NCBI GenBank assembly: GCA_025800125.1
Contig: JAOXSF010000111.1
Location: forward strand, 35,289 to 99,288
Direction of reading: 5' to 3'
Source of the DNA: Marinobacterium sp.
Lineage (GTDB): Bacteria; Pseudomonadota; Gammaproteobacteria; Pseudomonadales; Balneatricaceae
Length of the DNA: 64,000 nucleotides
How positions within the stretch are numbered: position 1 is the first letter of the stretch; each line of letters starts with the position of its first letter. Below the pieces are notes generated by a model that searched no databases, was not told where the DNA came from, and saw only the letters and a list, made by a program, of their open reading frames with translations. This document shows, piece by piece, positions 39,819 to 47,330 of this stretch. The translations under genes and the position numbers were made by a program.

Positions 39819-40592
39819 TCAGGGCATAGCACTGATCACCGCTCTGTCCGGATGCCGGGTATGACAGCCCAGTGTATGCAGCCAGCCCCGCTCCAGTGCC
39901 CAGGACAGATGACGGTGTGTTGCCCCCTGTAACAGTTTATGTAACTCCGCCACCCGCCCATCCTGAGTCAGTTGTTGCAGACAGCGCCAGCCATCGTCAT
40001 TCAGACGCTCCATTTTCAACTGGCTACCACCGCGCACCACCACCAGCCTGACCGCATCGTGATCAAGATATTTCAGCCCGGCCGCGCCCAGGTTCTGCTG
40101 ATGATGCTGCCAGAGCAGATCTACCGCATAGTTCGCTTCCACCAGCGTCAGTCCAGGCATCAGCGTCAGGCTCAGCCGCTCATCATCCAGCGCGGCTGGC
40201 AGCTTCGCCAGCGGCTCGACTCTGACGACATTGCTGGCCTGGAATACCGCCCACTCCAGCCGTGCCAGTGCGGGTAACTGGGTCAGATGCAGGGCGGGCA
40301 CAAAGCTTTGTACAAAGTCAGGCAGCTGATCACCAAACGATGCCAGTCGCTGCACCGCAGGCGGATGAGCCTTGAGATAAAGGTTGGCGAGGTCTTCAAA
40401 AAACTCATCGCCCAGCAACGCCCGACAACCGCAATACACCTCTGCCAGGCCACGCACCAGCGTCTGTTGCAGATTATGCTGAAACGACAGTGGCGGCTCT
40501 TCAACACTGTCTTCGGTCAGCTGGGTTACAAATTGCTGCTGAAAACCTGTCAGCAGGTTCATGGCGGGAAACGCGGGTAACGGGTAGGACAT
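39819..40592 (-). CDS. HvfC/BufC-like (DUF2063) protein
   Basis: 257 residues from ATG 40590-40592, chosen because AAGGAGG sits four bases upstream; the frame is open to 40817 but without support. The N-terminal half matches the DUF2063 pattern: GFQQQFVTQL, LAEVYCGCRALLGDEFFEDLANLYLKAHPPA, and LPALARLEWAVFQASN. Members are usually encoded with a DUF692 partner and linked to copper-binding or modified-peptide (bufferin) pathways. No DUF692 gene is in the window, so this is an orphan. It faces the opposite way to its neighbours in the argS-hslVU run. Confidence 0.7.
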   Translation of the reverse strand: MSYPLPAFPAMNLLTGFQQQFVTQLTEDSVEEPPLSFQHNLQQTLVRGLAEVYCGCRALLGDEFFEDLANLYLKAHPPAVQRLASFGDQLPDFVQSFVPALHLTQLPALARLEWAVFQASNVVRVEPLAKLPAALDDERLSLTLMPGLTLVEANYAVDLLWQHHQQNLGAAGLKYLDHDAVRLVVVRGGSQLKMERLNDDGWRCLQQLTQDGRVAELHKLLQGATHRHLSWALERGWLHTLGCHTRHPDRAVISAMP

Positions 40593-40769
40593 TGCCCCTC
40601 CTTGAGCATCAAGCATCGGCTGGTCTGTGCTGGAACTGGTTATCTGAGCATAGACTAGCGACGTTATGTTGCAGCAGTGCGTGACAGATAAAAGAAGTAA
40701 CACCCGAAGCGCACAGACCACAAAAACGCCCGAAAATGACCGTTCAACGCCCGGAAAAGCTCGATTACG

Positions 40770-40797
40770 CTTGAACTTGTGCCAGCAGGCCCCATAT
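40770..40797 (+). promoter_or_regulatory. Sigma-32 heat-shock promoter of hslVU
   Basis: CTTGAA (40770-40775), 14-base spacer, CCCCATAT (40790-40797): a full match to the known RpoH consensus CTTGAA-N(11-16)-CCCCATnT, 35 bp before the hslV ATG. Confidence 0.85.
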
Positions 40798-40831
40798 TGA
40801 TGAAAACGCTTATTCAAAACTGGAGCATTGC

Positions 40832-41383
40832 ATGACCACGATTGTTTCCGTTCGCCGTGGCGACCAGGTTGTTGTCGGTGGCGACGGCCAGGTATCCCTG
40901 GGCAACACCGTAATGAAGGGAACCGCCCGCAAAGTCAGCCTGATCGCCAAGCATAAAGTGATCACCGGCTTTGCAGGTAGCACCGCTGACGCAATCACCC
41001 TGCGTGACCTGTTTGAACAGCAGCTGGAAAAACACAGTGGCAACATCGTCAATGCCTGTATCTACCTGGCCCGCGAATGGCGCAGCGACCGCGTACTGCG
41101 CAAGCTGGAAGCACTGATGCTGGTTGCCAACGCCGAAAAAACTTTCCTGATCTCCGGTAACGGCGACATTATCGAGCCCGAAGATGGCATTGTTGCCATC
41201 GGTTCTGGTGGCAACTTCGCCCTGTCAGCGGCCCGCGCACTGGTGGATAACACCGAACTGCCCGCCCGCGACATCGTAGAAAAAAGCTTGAACATCGCCG
41301 GTGACATCTGCGTATTCAGCAACCAGAACCTGACCATTGAAGTGCTGGAAAACAAAAGCACTGAAAACCAGCAGAGCGCTTAA
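40832..41383 (+). CDS. hslV: HslV, peptidase subunit of the HslUV protease
   Basis: Threonine protease forming dodecameric rings capped by HslU; degrades misfolded and regulatory proteins. 183 residues, starting M-TTIVSVRR so that Thr2 becomes the catalytic N-terminus, followed by [18 protein letters not shown] and [15 protein letters not shown] lies seven bases before the ATG. Heat-shock promoter upstream; hslU follows nine bases later. Confidence 0.98.
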   Translation: MTTIVSVRRGDQVVVGGDGQVSLGNTVMKGTARKVSLIAKHKVITGFAGSTADAITLRDLFEQQLEKHSGNIVNACIYLAREWRSDRVLRKLEALMLVANAEKTFLISGNGDIIEPEDGIVAIGSGGNFALSAARALVDNTELPARDIVEKSLNIAGDICVFSNQNLTIEVLENKSTENQQSA

Positions 41384-41392
41384 GGAGCGACC

Positions 41393-42730
41393 ATGTCCAA
41401 TATGACCCCACGCGAAATCGTCTCCGAACTGGACCGCCATATCGTCGGCCAGGATGAAGCCAAGCGCTCTGTTTCCATCGCCCTGCGTAACCGCTGGCGT
41501 CGCATGCAGCTTAATGAAGAGCTGCGCGCGGAAGTCACCCCAAAGAACATTCTGATGATCGGCCCGACCGGTGTCGGTAAAACCGAAATCGCCCGCCGCC
41601 TAGCCAAGCTGGCCAAAGCCCCGTTTATCAAGGTGGAAGCAACCAAGTTCACCGAAGTAGGCTACGTTGGCCGTGATGTTGAAACCATCATCCGTGATCT
41701 GGTGGACTCCTCCATCAAAATGGTGCGCGAGCTGGAAGTCGAGAAAAATCGTTTCCGTGCTGAAGAAGCGGCAGAAGAACGGGTACTGGATGCCCTGCTG
41801 CCACCGGCCCGCGAAAGCGGTTTCGAGCAGTCAGAACCGTCCCGAGAAGATAGCGCAACCCGTCAGATGTTCCGCAAGAAACTGCGTGAGCACAAAATCG
41901 ACGACAAAGAGATCGACATTGAAGTGGCCGAGCCAAAAATGGGCGTCGAAATCATGGCCCCTCCAGGCATGGAAGAGATGACCAGCCAGTTGCAGTCGAT
42001 GTTCTCCAATATGGGCCAGAATACCCGCAAAACACGCCGCCTGAAGATCAAAGATGCCTTCAAGATGCTGGTCGATGAAGAAGCGGCCAACATGGTCAAC
42101 GAAGACGAGATCAAACAGCGCGCCGTGGATGCGGTAGAACAGAACGGCATCGTATTCCTGGATGAGATCGACAAGGTCTGTAAAGGCGGCCAGAGTGAAA
42201 ACGCCGGTGGCGTTTCCCGCGAAGGCGTACAGCGAGACCTGCTGCCACTGATTGAAGGCTGCACCGTCAGCACCAAGTACGGAATGATCAAAACAGACCA
42301 CATCCTGTTTATCGCCTCCGGTGCTTTCCACCTGTCCAAACCAAGTGACCTGATCCCGGAACTGCAAGGCCGTCTGCCGATCCGTGTTGAACTGAAAGCA
42401 CTGACCCCAGACGACTTCAAACGCATCCTCACAGAGCCAAGCGCGTCACTGGTAACCCAGTACAAAGCTCTGATGGCCACAGAAGGCGTCAAACTGGAAT
42501 TCAGTGAAGATGGCATCGACCGCATCGCCGAACTAGCCTACAACGTCAACGAGAAAACCGAAAATATTGGTGCCCGTCGCCTGCACACCATGCTGGAGCG
42601 CCTGCTGGAAGAACTGTCCTTCAACGCCACCGATGCCAACGGCGCCACCGTTGAAATCAACGCGGTGTATGTTGACAAGTATCTGGGCGAACTGACACAG
42701 AACGAAGATCTGAGCCATTATATTCTTTAA
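41393..42730 (+). CDS. hslU: HslU, ATPase subunit of the HslUV protease
   Basis: AAA+ unfoldase feeding HslV. 445 residues: [21 protein letters not shown] start, Walker [20 protein letters not shown], the I-domain about 110-240, Walker [14 protein letters not shown], and C-terminal sensor region [22 protein letters not shown]. The last residues (DLSHYIL) match the C-terminal tail that docks into HslV. AAGGAG overlaps the hslV stop, so expression is coupled. Confidence 0.98.
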   Translation: MSNMTPREIVSELDRHIVGQDEAKRSVSIALRNRWRRMQLNEELRAEVTPKNILMIGPTGVGKTEIARRLAKLAKAPFIKVEATKFTEVGYVGRDVETIIRDLVDSSIKMVRELEVEKNRFRAEEAAEERVLDALLPPARESGFEQSEPSREDSATRQMFRKKLREHKIDDKEIDIEVAEPKMGVEIMAPPGMEEMTSQLQSMFSNMGQNTRKTRRLKIKDAFKMLVDEEAANMVNEDEIKQRAVDAVEQNGIVFLDEIDKVCKGGQSENAGGVSREGVQRDLLPLIEGCTVSTKYGMIKTDHILFIASGAFHLSKPSDLIPELQGRLPIRVELKALTPDDFKRILTEPSASLVTQYKALMATEGVKLEFSEDGIDRIAELAYNVNEKTENIGARRLHTMLERLLEELSFNATDANGATVEINAVYVDKYLGELTQNEDLSHYIL

Positions 42731-42801
42731 CAACGCCAGTTCTTTAACAGCGTCCGCTCTGTCATAACGTCAGCGCTGTAAACGTCATTCAGACAATGAT
42801 C

Positions 42802-42916
42802 GCCTCTGGTTTCCAGAGGCTTGAAGCTGGTAAAGAAGTCAGTGCTAAAGAAGTCAGTGCTGTAGCGGCCCGCTCTGTGGGCGACGGGGCTAAAAACGTC
42901 CCATCGCCCACAGAGC
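42802..42916. promoter_or_regulatory. Hairpins and short repeat after hslU
   Basis: Three elements in the 211-bp hslU-DUF971 gap: a perfect GCCTCTGG/CCAGAGGC hairpin (42802-42820), two copies of a 15-bp repeat TAAAGAAGTCAGTGC (42831-42860), and a 13-bp perfect inverted repeat GCTCTGTGGGCGA/TCGCCCACAGAGC (42872-42884, 42904-42916) extended inwards by GGG/CCC. None ends in a T run. They may act as terminators, processing sites or regulator sites. Confidence 0.6.
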
Positions 42917-42941
42917 ATCAACAACCCCACCGGAAGTTACC

Positions 42942-43319
42942 ATGAGCCAGATCCCACTACCCCGCGATATAAAACTGCATAAAAAATCCCGTACGCTGGA
43001 GCTGGTCTACGATGATGGCAGTTTCGAACTGACCGCTGAATTTCTGCGGGTGCATTCACCTTCAGCGGAGGTGCGCGGCCACGGTATCGGCAATGGCGTA
43101 CTGCAAACCGGCAAGAAGTTTGTCGGCCTGACCGGGCTGGAACCCGCCGGTAACTACGCCCTGAAACTGGTCTTTGACGATGGCCATGACAGCGGCCTGT
43201 ACACCTGGGAATATCTGCATGATCTGGCCCATCGCCAGCAGCAATACTGGGACGACTACCTGCAACAGCTGGAAACGGCCGGTGCCAGCCGTGATGGCGG
43301 TATGATTGCCCGAGGCTGA
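42942..43319 (+). CDS. DUF971 protein (gamma-butyrobetaine hydroxylase-like N-terminal domain)
   Basis: 125 residues of the small DUF971 family: IKLHKKSRTLELVYDDGSFELTAEFLRVHSPSAEV, then NYALKLVFDDGHDSGLYTWEYL. The domain is thought to be an iron- or zinc-binding fold also found at the start of gamma-butyrobetaine hydroxylases; the job of the stand-alone form is unknown. It follows hslU as in Pseudomonas. GGAAG precedes the ATG. Its end overlaps the next gene by 14 bases. Confidence 0.92.
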   Translation: MSQIPLPRDIKLHKKSRTLELVYDDGSFELTAEFLRVHSPSAEVRGHGIGNGVLQTGKKFVGLTGLEPAGNYALKLVFDDGHDSGLYTWEYLHDLAHRQQQYWDDYLQQLETAGASRDGGMIARG

Positions 43320-44307
43320 TCTGGGCTACTGGCGACGCCTGCAACGCATCCGCCAGAGCCGCAACGCTGACGAACTGAACCGCGAAGCAGACAGCCGGGA
43401 CTGCTTTGTGCGCTTTGCCGTGGCTGATAACTTCTACACCCCCAGCCACACGCTGGCGCGACTGGTTGATGACTGCCGCTGGCACTGGCGCTGTGCCCGG
43501 CTGATCGCCCTGCACCCGGCGGCGGACGCTGCCACATTGTTAAAACTGGCCCGGCACAAACTGGATGAAGTGCGCTGGCTGGTTGCCGAACGGCCTGACC
43601 TCAACAACCACACCCGCACCCTGCTCTGCCAGGACAACCAGGAAGATGTACGCCTGGCCTGTGCCCGCGCCCCCTGCCTGAGCGCCGCCATGCAGCTTCA
43701 CCTGGCCCAGGATCACAGCCCGGCGATACGCAGTCTGCTGGCTCAGAACCCGATCTGCACTCCTGCTGTACGTCGTCGCCTGCTGACTGACACGGATGCC
43801 CGGGTACGGCTGAGTCTGCTGGGGCAACCTGAACTGAACGAAAACCAGTTGCTACAACTGTGCAACGACAATGACCGTCAGGTACAACTGCGCGCCTGTC
43901 TCCACCCGGCACTGAGCCCGCAGTTACTGGATACCCTGGCAGACGACCCCGGCATGGCTTCACAGATCGCCCTGCATCCGGCCTGTCCACCCGAGACACT
44001 GATGCGGCTGGCACAACAGGGTAACCGCCAGACCCGCCTCGCCGTCAGCAGCCACCCGGACTGCCCGGCTGAAGCCCTGCAACAACTGGCGCAACAGCCA
44101 GACAGCTACCTGCTACACCGTATCGCTAGCCACCCCGCCTGCCCGCCCCCCCTGCTGCGCGAACTGCTGGCCAGCCAGGACCAGCAACTGCGTTACCGGG
44201 TGGTGGTAAACCCCGCCTGCCCACGCACACTGCTGGAACAACTGATCTGGGACACCAACCCCGGCGTACAGCATGCTGCACGTTACAGATTGCAGCAGCG
44301 ACGTTAA
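43306..44307 (+). CDS. Leucine-rich-variant (LRV/HEAT-like) repeat protein
   Basis: 333 residues made mostly of about ten helical repeats of about 23-24 residues. Typical parts are VRWLVAERPDLNN, IALHPACPPETLMRLAQQ, LAVSSHPDCPAEALQQLAQQ and RVVVNPACPRTLLEQL. The pattern fits the LRV family, a superhelix used for protein or nucleic-acid binding; some members carry an N-terminal iron-sulphur cluster, which is not evident here. The start is a TTG at 43306 inside the end of the DUF971 gene, chosen because the repeats extend close to it; a later start is possible. Partner unknown. Confidence 0.75.
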   Translation: MPEADLGYWRRLQRIRQSRNADELNREADSRDCFVRFAVADNFYTPSHTLARLVDDCRWHWRCARLIALHPAADAATLLKLARHKLDEVRWLVAERPDLNNHTRTLLCQDNQEDVRLACARAPCLSAAMQLHLAQDHSPAIRSLLAQNPICTPAVRRRLLTDTDARVRLSLLGQPELNENQLLQLCNDNDRQVQLRACLHPALSPQLLDTLADDPGMASQIALHPACPPETLMRLAQQGNRQTRLAVSSHPDCPAEALQQLAQQPDSYLLHRIASHPACPPPLLRELLASQDQQLRYRVVVNPACPRTLLEQLIWDTNPGVQHAARYRLQQRR

Positions 44308-44442
44308 GCACTCAGATCACCCGGCCATTACCAGAACCTGCCTGACAATCTGCATGCACAGCAGCACCGCCATAAAAGACAAAACCGCCTGACAGCGCTA
44401 CAATGGCGGCTCAAAATTTCCAGCCTGAAGATTGATCCCATC

Positions 44443-45201
44443 ATGTCCGAACAGAACAAAGATCAGACCACCCATTTTGGCTATGAACAGGTAAACACCG
44501 AAGACAAGGTGAAACGTGTAGCCGATGTATTCCACTCGGTTGCCGGTAAATACGATCTGATGAACGACCTGATGTCCGGCGGCGTTCACCGCCTCTGGAA
44601 ACGGATCACCATTGAGCAGAGCGGCGTACGCCGTGGTATGAACGTGCTGGATATTGCCGGTGGCACCGGCGACCTGACCATGCGTTTCTCTCGCCTGGTT
44701 GGCCCGACTGGCAACGTCGTGCTGGCAGACATCAATGACTCCATGCTGAAAGTGGGCCGTGACAAACTGTATGACAAAGGCATCACCGGCAATGTGGAGT
44801 TTGTACAGGCCAATGCCGAATGTCTGCCCTTCCCGGACAACCACTTTGACGTTATCACCATCGCCTTTGGCCTGCGTAACGTCACCGATAAAGACGCCGC
44901 ACTGCGTTCCATGGCCCGTGTGCTCAAGCCTGGCGGTAAAGTAATGGTGCTGGAGTTTTCCAAAACCGATAACCCAGTGCTGACCAAAGCCTACGATTTC
45001 TACTCTTTCAATATCCTGCCGCAGATGGGCCAGGTGATTGCAGGCGATGCCGAAAGCTACCGCTACCTGGCCGAGTCAATTCGCATGCACCCGGACCAGG
45101 AAACCCTGAAAAGCATGATGGAACAGGCCGGGCTGGTAAACTGCAAATACCAGAACATGACCGGCGGCGTGGTTGCCCTGCACACCGGCGTCAAACCCTG
45201 A
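44443..45201 (+). CDS. ubiE: Ubiquinone/menaquinone C-methyltransferase UbiE
   Basis: SAM-dependent methylation of the quinone ring in ubiquinone (and menaquinone) synthesis. 252 residues with [34 protein letters not shown], the SAM-binding [10 protein letters not shown], and [14 protein letters not shown] [14 protein letters not shown] at the C-terminus. First gene of the ubiE-ubiJ pair. Confidence 0.98.
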   Translation: MSEQNKDQTTHFGYEQVNTEDKVKRVADVFHSVAGKYDLMNDLMSGGVHRLWKRITIEQSGVRRGMNVLDIAGGTGDLTMRFSRLVGPTGNVVLADINDSMLKVGRDKLYDKGITGNVEFVQANAECLPFPDNHFDVITIAFGLRNVTDKDAALRSMARVLKPGGKVMVLEFSKTDNPVLTKAYDFYSFNILPQMGQVIAGDAESYRYLAESIRMHPDQETLKSMMEQAGLVNCKYQNMTGGVVALHTGVKP

Positions 45202-45238
45202 CATCTGACACGCCGTCACAGCGGCGTCTGGAGGCCCT

Positions 45239-45865
45239 ATGCTGGAGATGATCAGTTCTACCCTGTTTACCGTCGCAGAAGAAAGCATTAACGCCGTACT
45301 GCGTAACGACCCGACCAGTCTGCAACGGCTGAGCCAGCTGGAGGGCAAAACCCTTGTAATCCAGCTGACCCAGCCAGATATGCGCTTTGCCATTCTGCCC
45401 AATGCCGACGGCCTGCAACTGCACAGCAAGATGGGGCTGGACGCCGACGTTACCCTGACCGGCACCCCCGCCGACTTTATGCGGCTGCTCAGCAGCCCGG
45501 ATAAAGCCGCCGCCATGTTTGGCCAGGGGATCAGCGCCAGCGGCGATAACGGCCTGGCCACCGAGCTGCAGCATATTCTCAGCGCCAGCCACTTCGACTG
45601 GGAGGGCAAACTGGCCGCCATTATCGGTAACCTGCCTGCCCACCAGCTGGCCGATTTCATCAGCTTCAAAAGCAACCAGTACCGCACCATCGGCAACAGC
45701 CTGCTGGAAAACCTGCAAGAATACCTGAAAGAGGAGAGCGATCTGTTACCTGCCCGCCCGGAAGTGGATGACTTTCTCAATGCTGTCGACCGCCTGCGTG
45801 ACGACGCCGACCGGCTGGAAGCCCGCTTCCAGCGCCTGAGTGAACAGGTCAACCACGACCGCTGA
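45239..45865 (+). CDS. ubiJ: Ubiquinone biosynthesis accessory factor UbiJ (SCP2 domain)
   Basis: 208 residues with an N-terminal SCP2-type lipid-binding domain (FAILPNADGLQLHSKMGLDADVTLTGTPADFMRLL) and a helical C-terminus. In E. coli UbiJ organises the soluble Ubi metabolon and binds lipid intermediates. It follows ubiE by 37 bp. The expected ubiB does not follow; instead a non-coding and accessory region begins. Confidence 0.92.
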   Translation: MLEMISSTLFTVAEESINAVLRNDPTSLQRLSQLEGKTLVIQLTQPDMRFAILPNADGLQLHSKMGLDADVTLTGTPADFMRLLSSPDKAAAMFGQGISASGDNGLATELQHILSASHFDWEGKLAAIIGNLPAHQLADFISFKSNQYRTIGNSLLENLQEYLKEESDLLPARPEVDDFLNAVDRLRDDADRLEARFQRLSEQVNHDR

Positions 45866-45985
45866 TCCAGCACTGTGCACCGCCCCGGCCCACCGATTCA
45901 TCGCGGTGCACAATACAGCTCCCCGTCTTATCAATCTCAACCCATACAAGACATAACTTATTGTTTTTAAATAACTTTTAAAAAC

Positions 45986-46001
45986 AGGCACAGCCTGTGC
46001 T
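45986..46001 (+). promoter_or_regulatory. Sigma-54-type -24/-12 element, promoter of candidate RNA 1
   Basis: AGGCAC...TGCT with GG at 45987-45988 and GC at 45999-46000, the exact 12-base GG-to-GC offset of the known TGGCACG-N4-TTGCW consensus. It is followed by TTTAT. Three consensus bases differ, and the site is also a palindrome GCACAG-C-CTGTGC, so chance is not excluded. Confidence 0.45.
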
Positions 46002-46010
46002 TTATAGCTA

Positions 46011-46155
46011 CGTGCAGACACGCACCGTCCGAACAAAAATAACAATGGACTTGAGGGCACTGCACCTGAGCGAGCTGAGAGGCTGTCGGGTTGCAAACAA
46101 AAATAAAACACACCAGTGCAGTACAGCTGGTTGAGGTACAGTGCCCACTTTTTTT
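46011..46155 (+). ncRNA. Candidate Hfq/Crc decoy small RNA 1 (CrcZ/CrcY-like)
   Basis: Predicted about 145 nt, starting some 12 bases after the -12 GC. A 5' hairpin GTGC/GCAC comes first. Next is a GTCC/GGAC stem (46027-46050) whose 16-base loop reads AAC-AAA-AAT-AAC-AAT in triplets. A long imperfect stem (46055-46077 with 46124-46146) then encloses a second A-rich stretch (near 46095) and is followed by seven T. Pseudomonas CrcZ and CrcY are sigma-54-dependent RNAs that sequester Hfq/Crc through such motifs; identity here rests on architecture only. No homology search was possible. Confidence 0.42.
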
Positions 46156-46391
46156 ACGTCAGTATTTTGCTGCATTACGTTTTACAACGGCGACATCCAC
46201 AACCGACAGCACCCATCTGTCAGCCCCACCCTTGCGAGCTTTATGCTCAGGCTGCAACGTCAGCGCACCATCACCGGTGTTACCGTACTACTCAGCAAGC
46301 CCGCACACTTTGTGCGCCATAGGTAACAAAAAACCCTATCAGCCCTGAAAGAAAAACCTTATATCTATATAAATCAACAAGTTAAAAAAAC

Positions 46392-46407
46392 TGGCACATA
46401 ACCCGCT
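46392..46407 (+). promoter_or_regulatory. Sigma-54-type -24/-12 element, promoter of candidate RNA 2
   Basis: TGGCAC (46392-46397) is a perfect -24 block; GC at 46405-46406 has the exact spacing, followed by TTTAT as in the first promoter. The usual TT before GC is CC here. Confidence 0.55.
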
Positions 46408-46417
46408 TTATCTATAG

Positions 46418-46635
46418 CACAACAACAAAGGATGCGTGTCAGCACACACCATTAATAAAAATAACAACAGGTGCAGAAGCCGACCGAAACATTACCCCGA
46501 ATAAAAATAACAATGGGGCTTAGACGCTGATCGTTAACAGACTGCCGCTCTGATGAGCACAACCGGCAACAACGGAAAAATAAAAATAAAGCCAGCGAAA
46601 CCGGTAACCCAAGTCTGCTAACGATCAGCGTTGAT
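46418..46635 (+). ncRNA. Candidate Hfq/Crc decoy small RNA 2 (CrcZ/CrcY-like)
   Basis: Would begin near GCACAACAACAAAGG. Three loop modules follow: CACC/GGTG (46447-46473) with loop triplets AAT-AAA-AAT-AAC-AAC; CCCC/GGGG (46495-46518) with AAT-AAA-AAT-AAC-AAT; and ACCGG/CCGGT (46562-46605) enclosing AACAACGG and AAAAATAAAAATAA. The last lies in the loop of a 20-bp inverted repeat (46524-46543, 46612-46631) that could be the 3' end, though no T run follows. The repeat abuts the transposase remnant and might belong to it instead. Confidence 0.42.
46524..46631. repeat. 20-bp inverted repeat next to the transposase remnant
   Basis: ACGCTGATCGTTAACAGACT (46524-46543) and its complement at 46612-46631 differ at one position. 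The 68-base interior holds a further ACCGG/CCGGT stem. It could be a REP-pair (BIME-like) element tied to the adjacent REP-associated transposase, or the 3' part of RNA 2. Confidence 0.7.
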
Positions 46636-46642
46636 CATCTCC

Positions 46643-46921
46643 TCAACACTCTGCCAACCAGGCAGCATTCCACAACGCATAATCACCGACTGTCTTTACT
46701 AGTCCTGCCCGTAAAGGGTTTGCGACAATGTAGCGCGCGCACTCGCTAACTGAGCCTTCCCTTCGTAACGCATGATCATAATAGCCGTTACGCCAAAACC
46801 GCCCCTGGCGACCTATAGCCAGATTCACAGCCCGCGCGGCACGGCTTTTAACAAAGTGGATAACTTGCGATAGCGAGTAACAGTCACGCAACTGCATCAA
46901 CCAATGCAGATGATCTGGCAT
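46643..46921 (-). pseudogene. Truncated REP-associated tyrosine transposase (RAYT)
   Basis: 92 residues matching the middle and end of RAYT (Y1-type) transposases: VVMPDHLHWLM carries the His-hydrophobe-His metal motif, then QVIHFVKSRAARAVN and RFWRNGYYDHALRR, then YIVANPLRAGLVK. Full-length proteins have about 50-60 more N-terminal residues. Here the frame continues upstream only as far as DVV before running into foreign sequence and a stop, so the 5' part is lost. It touches the end of the 133-residue gene upstream, suggesting a deletion or insertion joint. It is probably inactive. Confidence 0.82.
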
Positions 46922-46928
46922 AACGACA

Positions 46929-47330
46929 TCACAGCAGCAAAACCCTTACCGGCGGTTCTGAATGTCGCATCCAGGTGTTCAGCAGTTTTTCAAACCAGGG
47001 TTCGCTTGTCGGGTTGGTTATCAATTCGGTTTCAATAGCGTGGCTATCAGGCTGAAGTTGCTGGTAATAGCTGATCGCCTGCGCTTCATTACGGGCAGAG
47101 ATTGCATAACGTAGCCGTGAGCGGCAGCTGACAATATAAACCGGGTAATGGTTGATCTGATCAATCACCCGTTCGCGCAGTCTGGCGCGCAGAATCGCGT
47201 ATTCTTCCGGGGCTTCAATGCCCACTACCGCCTGTCTGCCTTCGGTGTATTTAACGACGAATGAGATCACATCGCCGGAGGGGGTTGAAACGGTGGTAAT
47301 TTCATCCAGATAGACCGTTACAATCAGCAT
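46929..47330 (-). CDS. Unrecognised 133-residue protein
   Basis: No family recognised. ATG at 47328-47330 has GGAAG upstream and starts MLIVTVYLDEITTVSTPSG; the frame is open further upstream but looks unlike protein. The predicted product is soluble and mixed alpha/beta, begins with strands and has no signal peptide or membrane segment. Segments include VSFVV-like ISFVVKYTEGRQAVVG, RLRERVIDQINHYPVYIVSCRSRLRY and a C-terminal WFEKLLNTWM. It lies 640 bp after the TRAFs-binding-domain gene on the same strand, so it may be part of the same defence-like cluster, or an unrelated passenger broken against the RAYT remnant. Confidence 0.55.
   Translation of the reverse strand: MLIVTVYLDEITTVSTPSGDVISFVVKYTEGRQAVVGIEAPEEYAILRARLRERVIDQINHYPVYIVSCRSRLRYAISARNEAQAISYYQQLQPDSHAIETELITNPTSEPWFEKLLNTWMRHSEPPVRVLLL

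Larger units (their letters stand above)
45866..46642. other. 777-bp non-coding region with two candidate small RNA genes
   Basis: No convincing protein gene. Present are a 10-bp inverted repeat TGTGCACCGC/GCGGTGCACA at 45874-45912 (possible ubiJ end signal), two sigma-54-like promoters (45986-46001, 46392-46407), five (AAN)-rich stretches mostly in hairpin loops, a hairpin with seven T at 46055-46155, and a 20-bp inverted repeat at 46524-46631. TGTTAC at 46278 and GTAACA at 46323 are also noted. Confidence 0.6.

Noticed and set aside
45874..45912. TGTGCACCGC inverted repeat as terminator of ubiJ
   Set aside because: The loop is 19 bases and no T run follows, so it is only noted as a structure.
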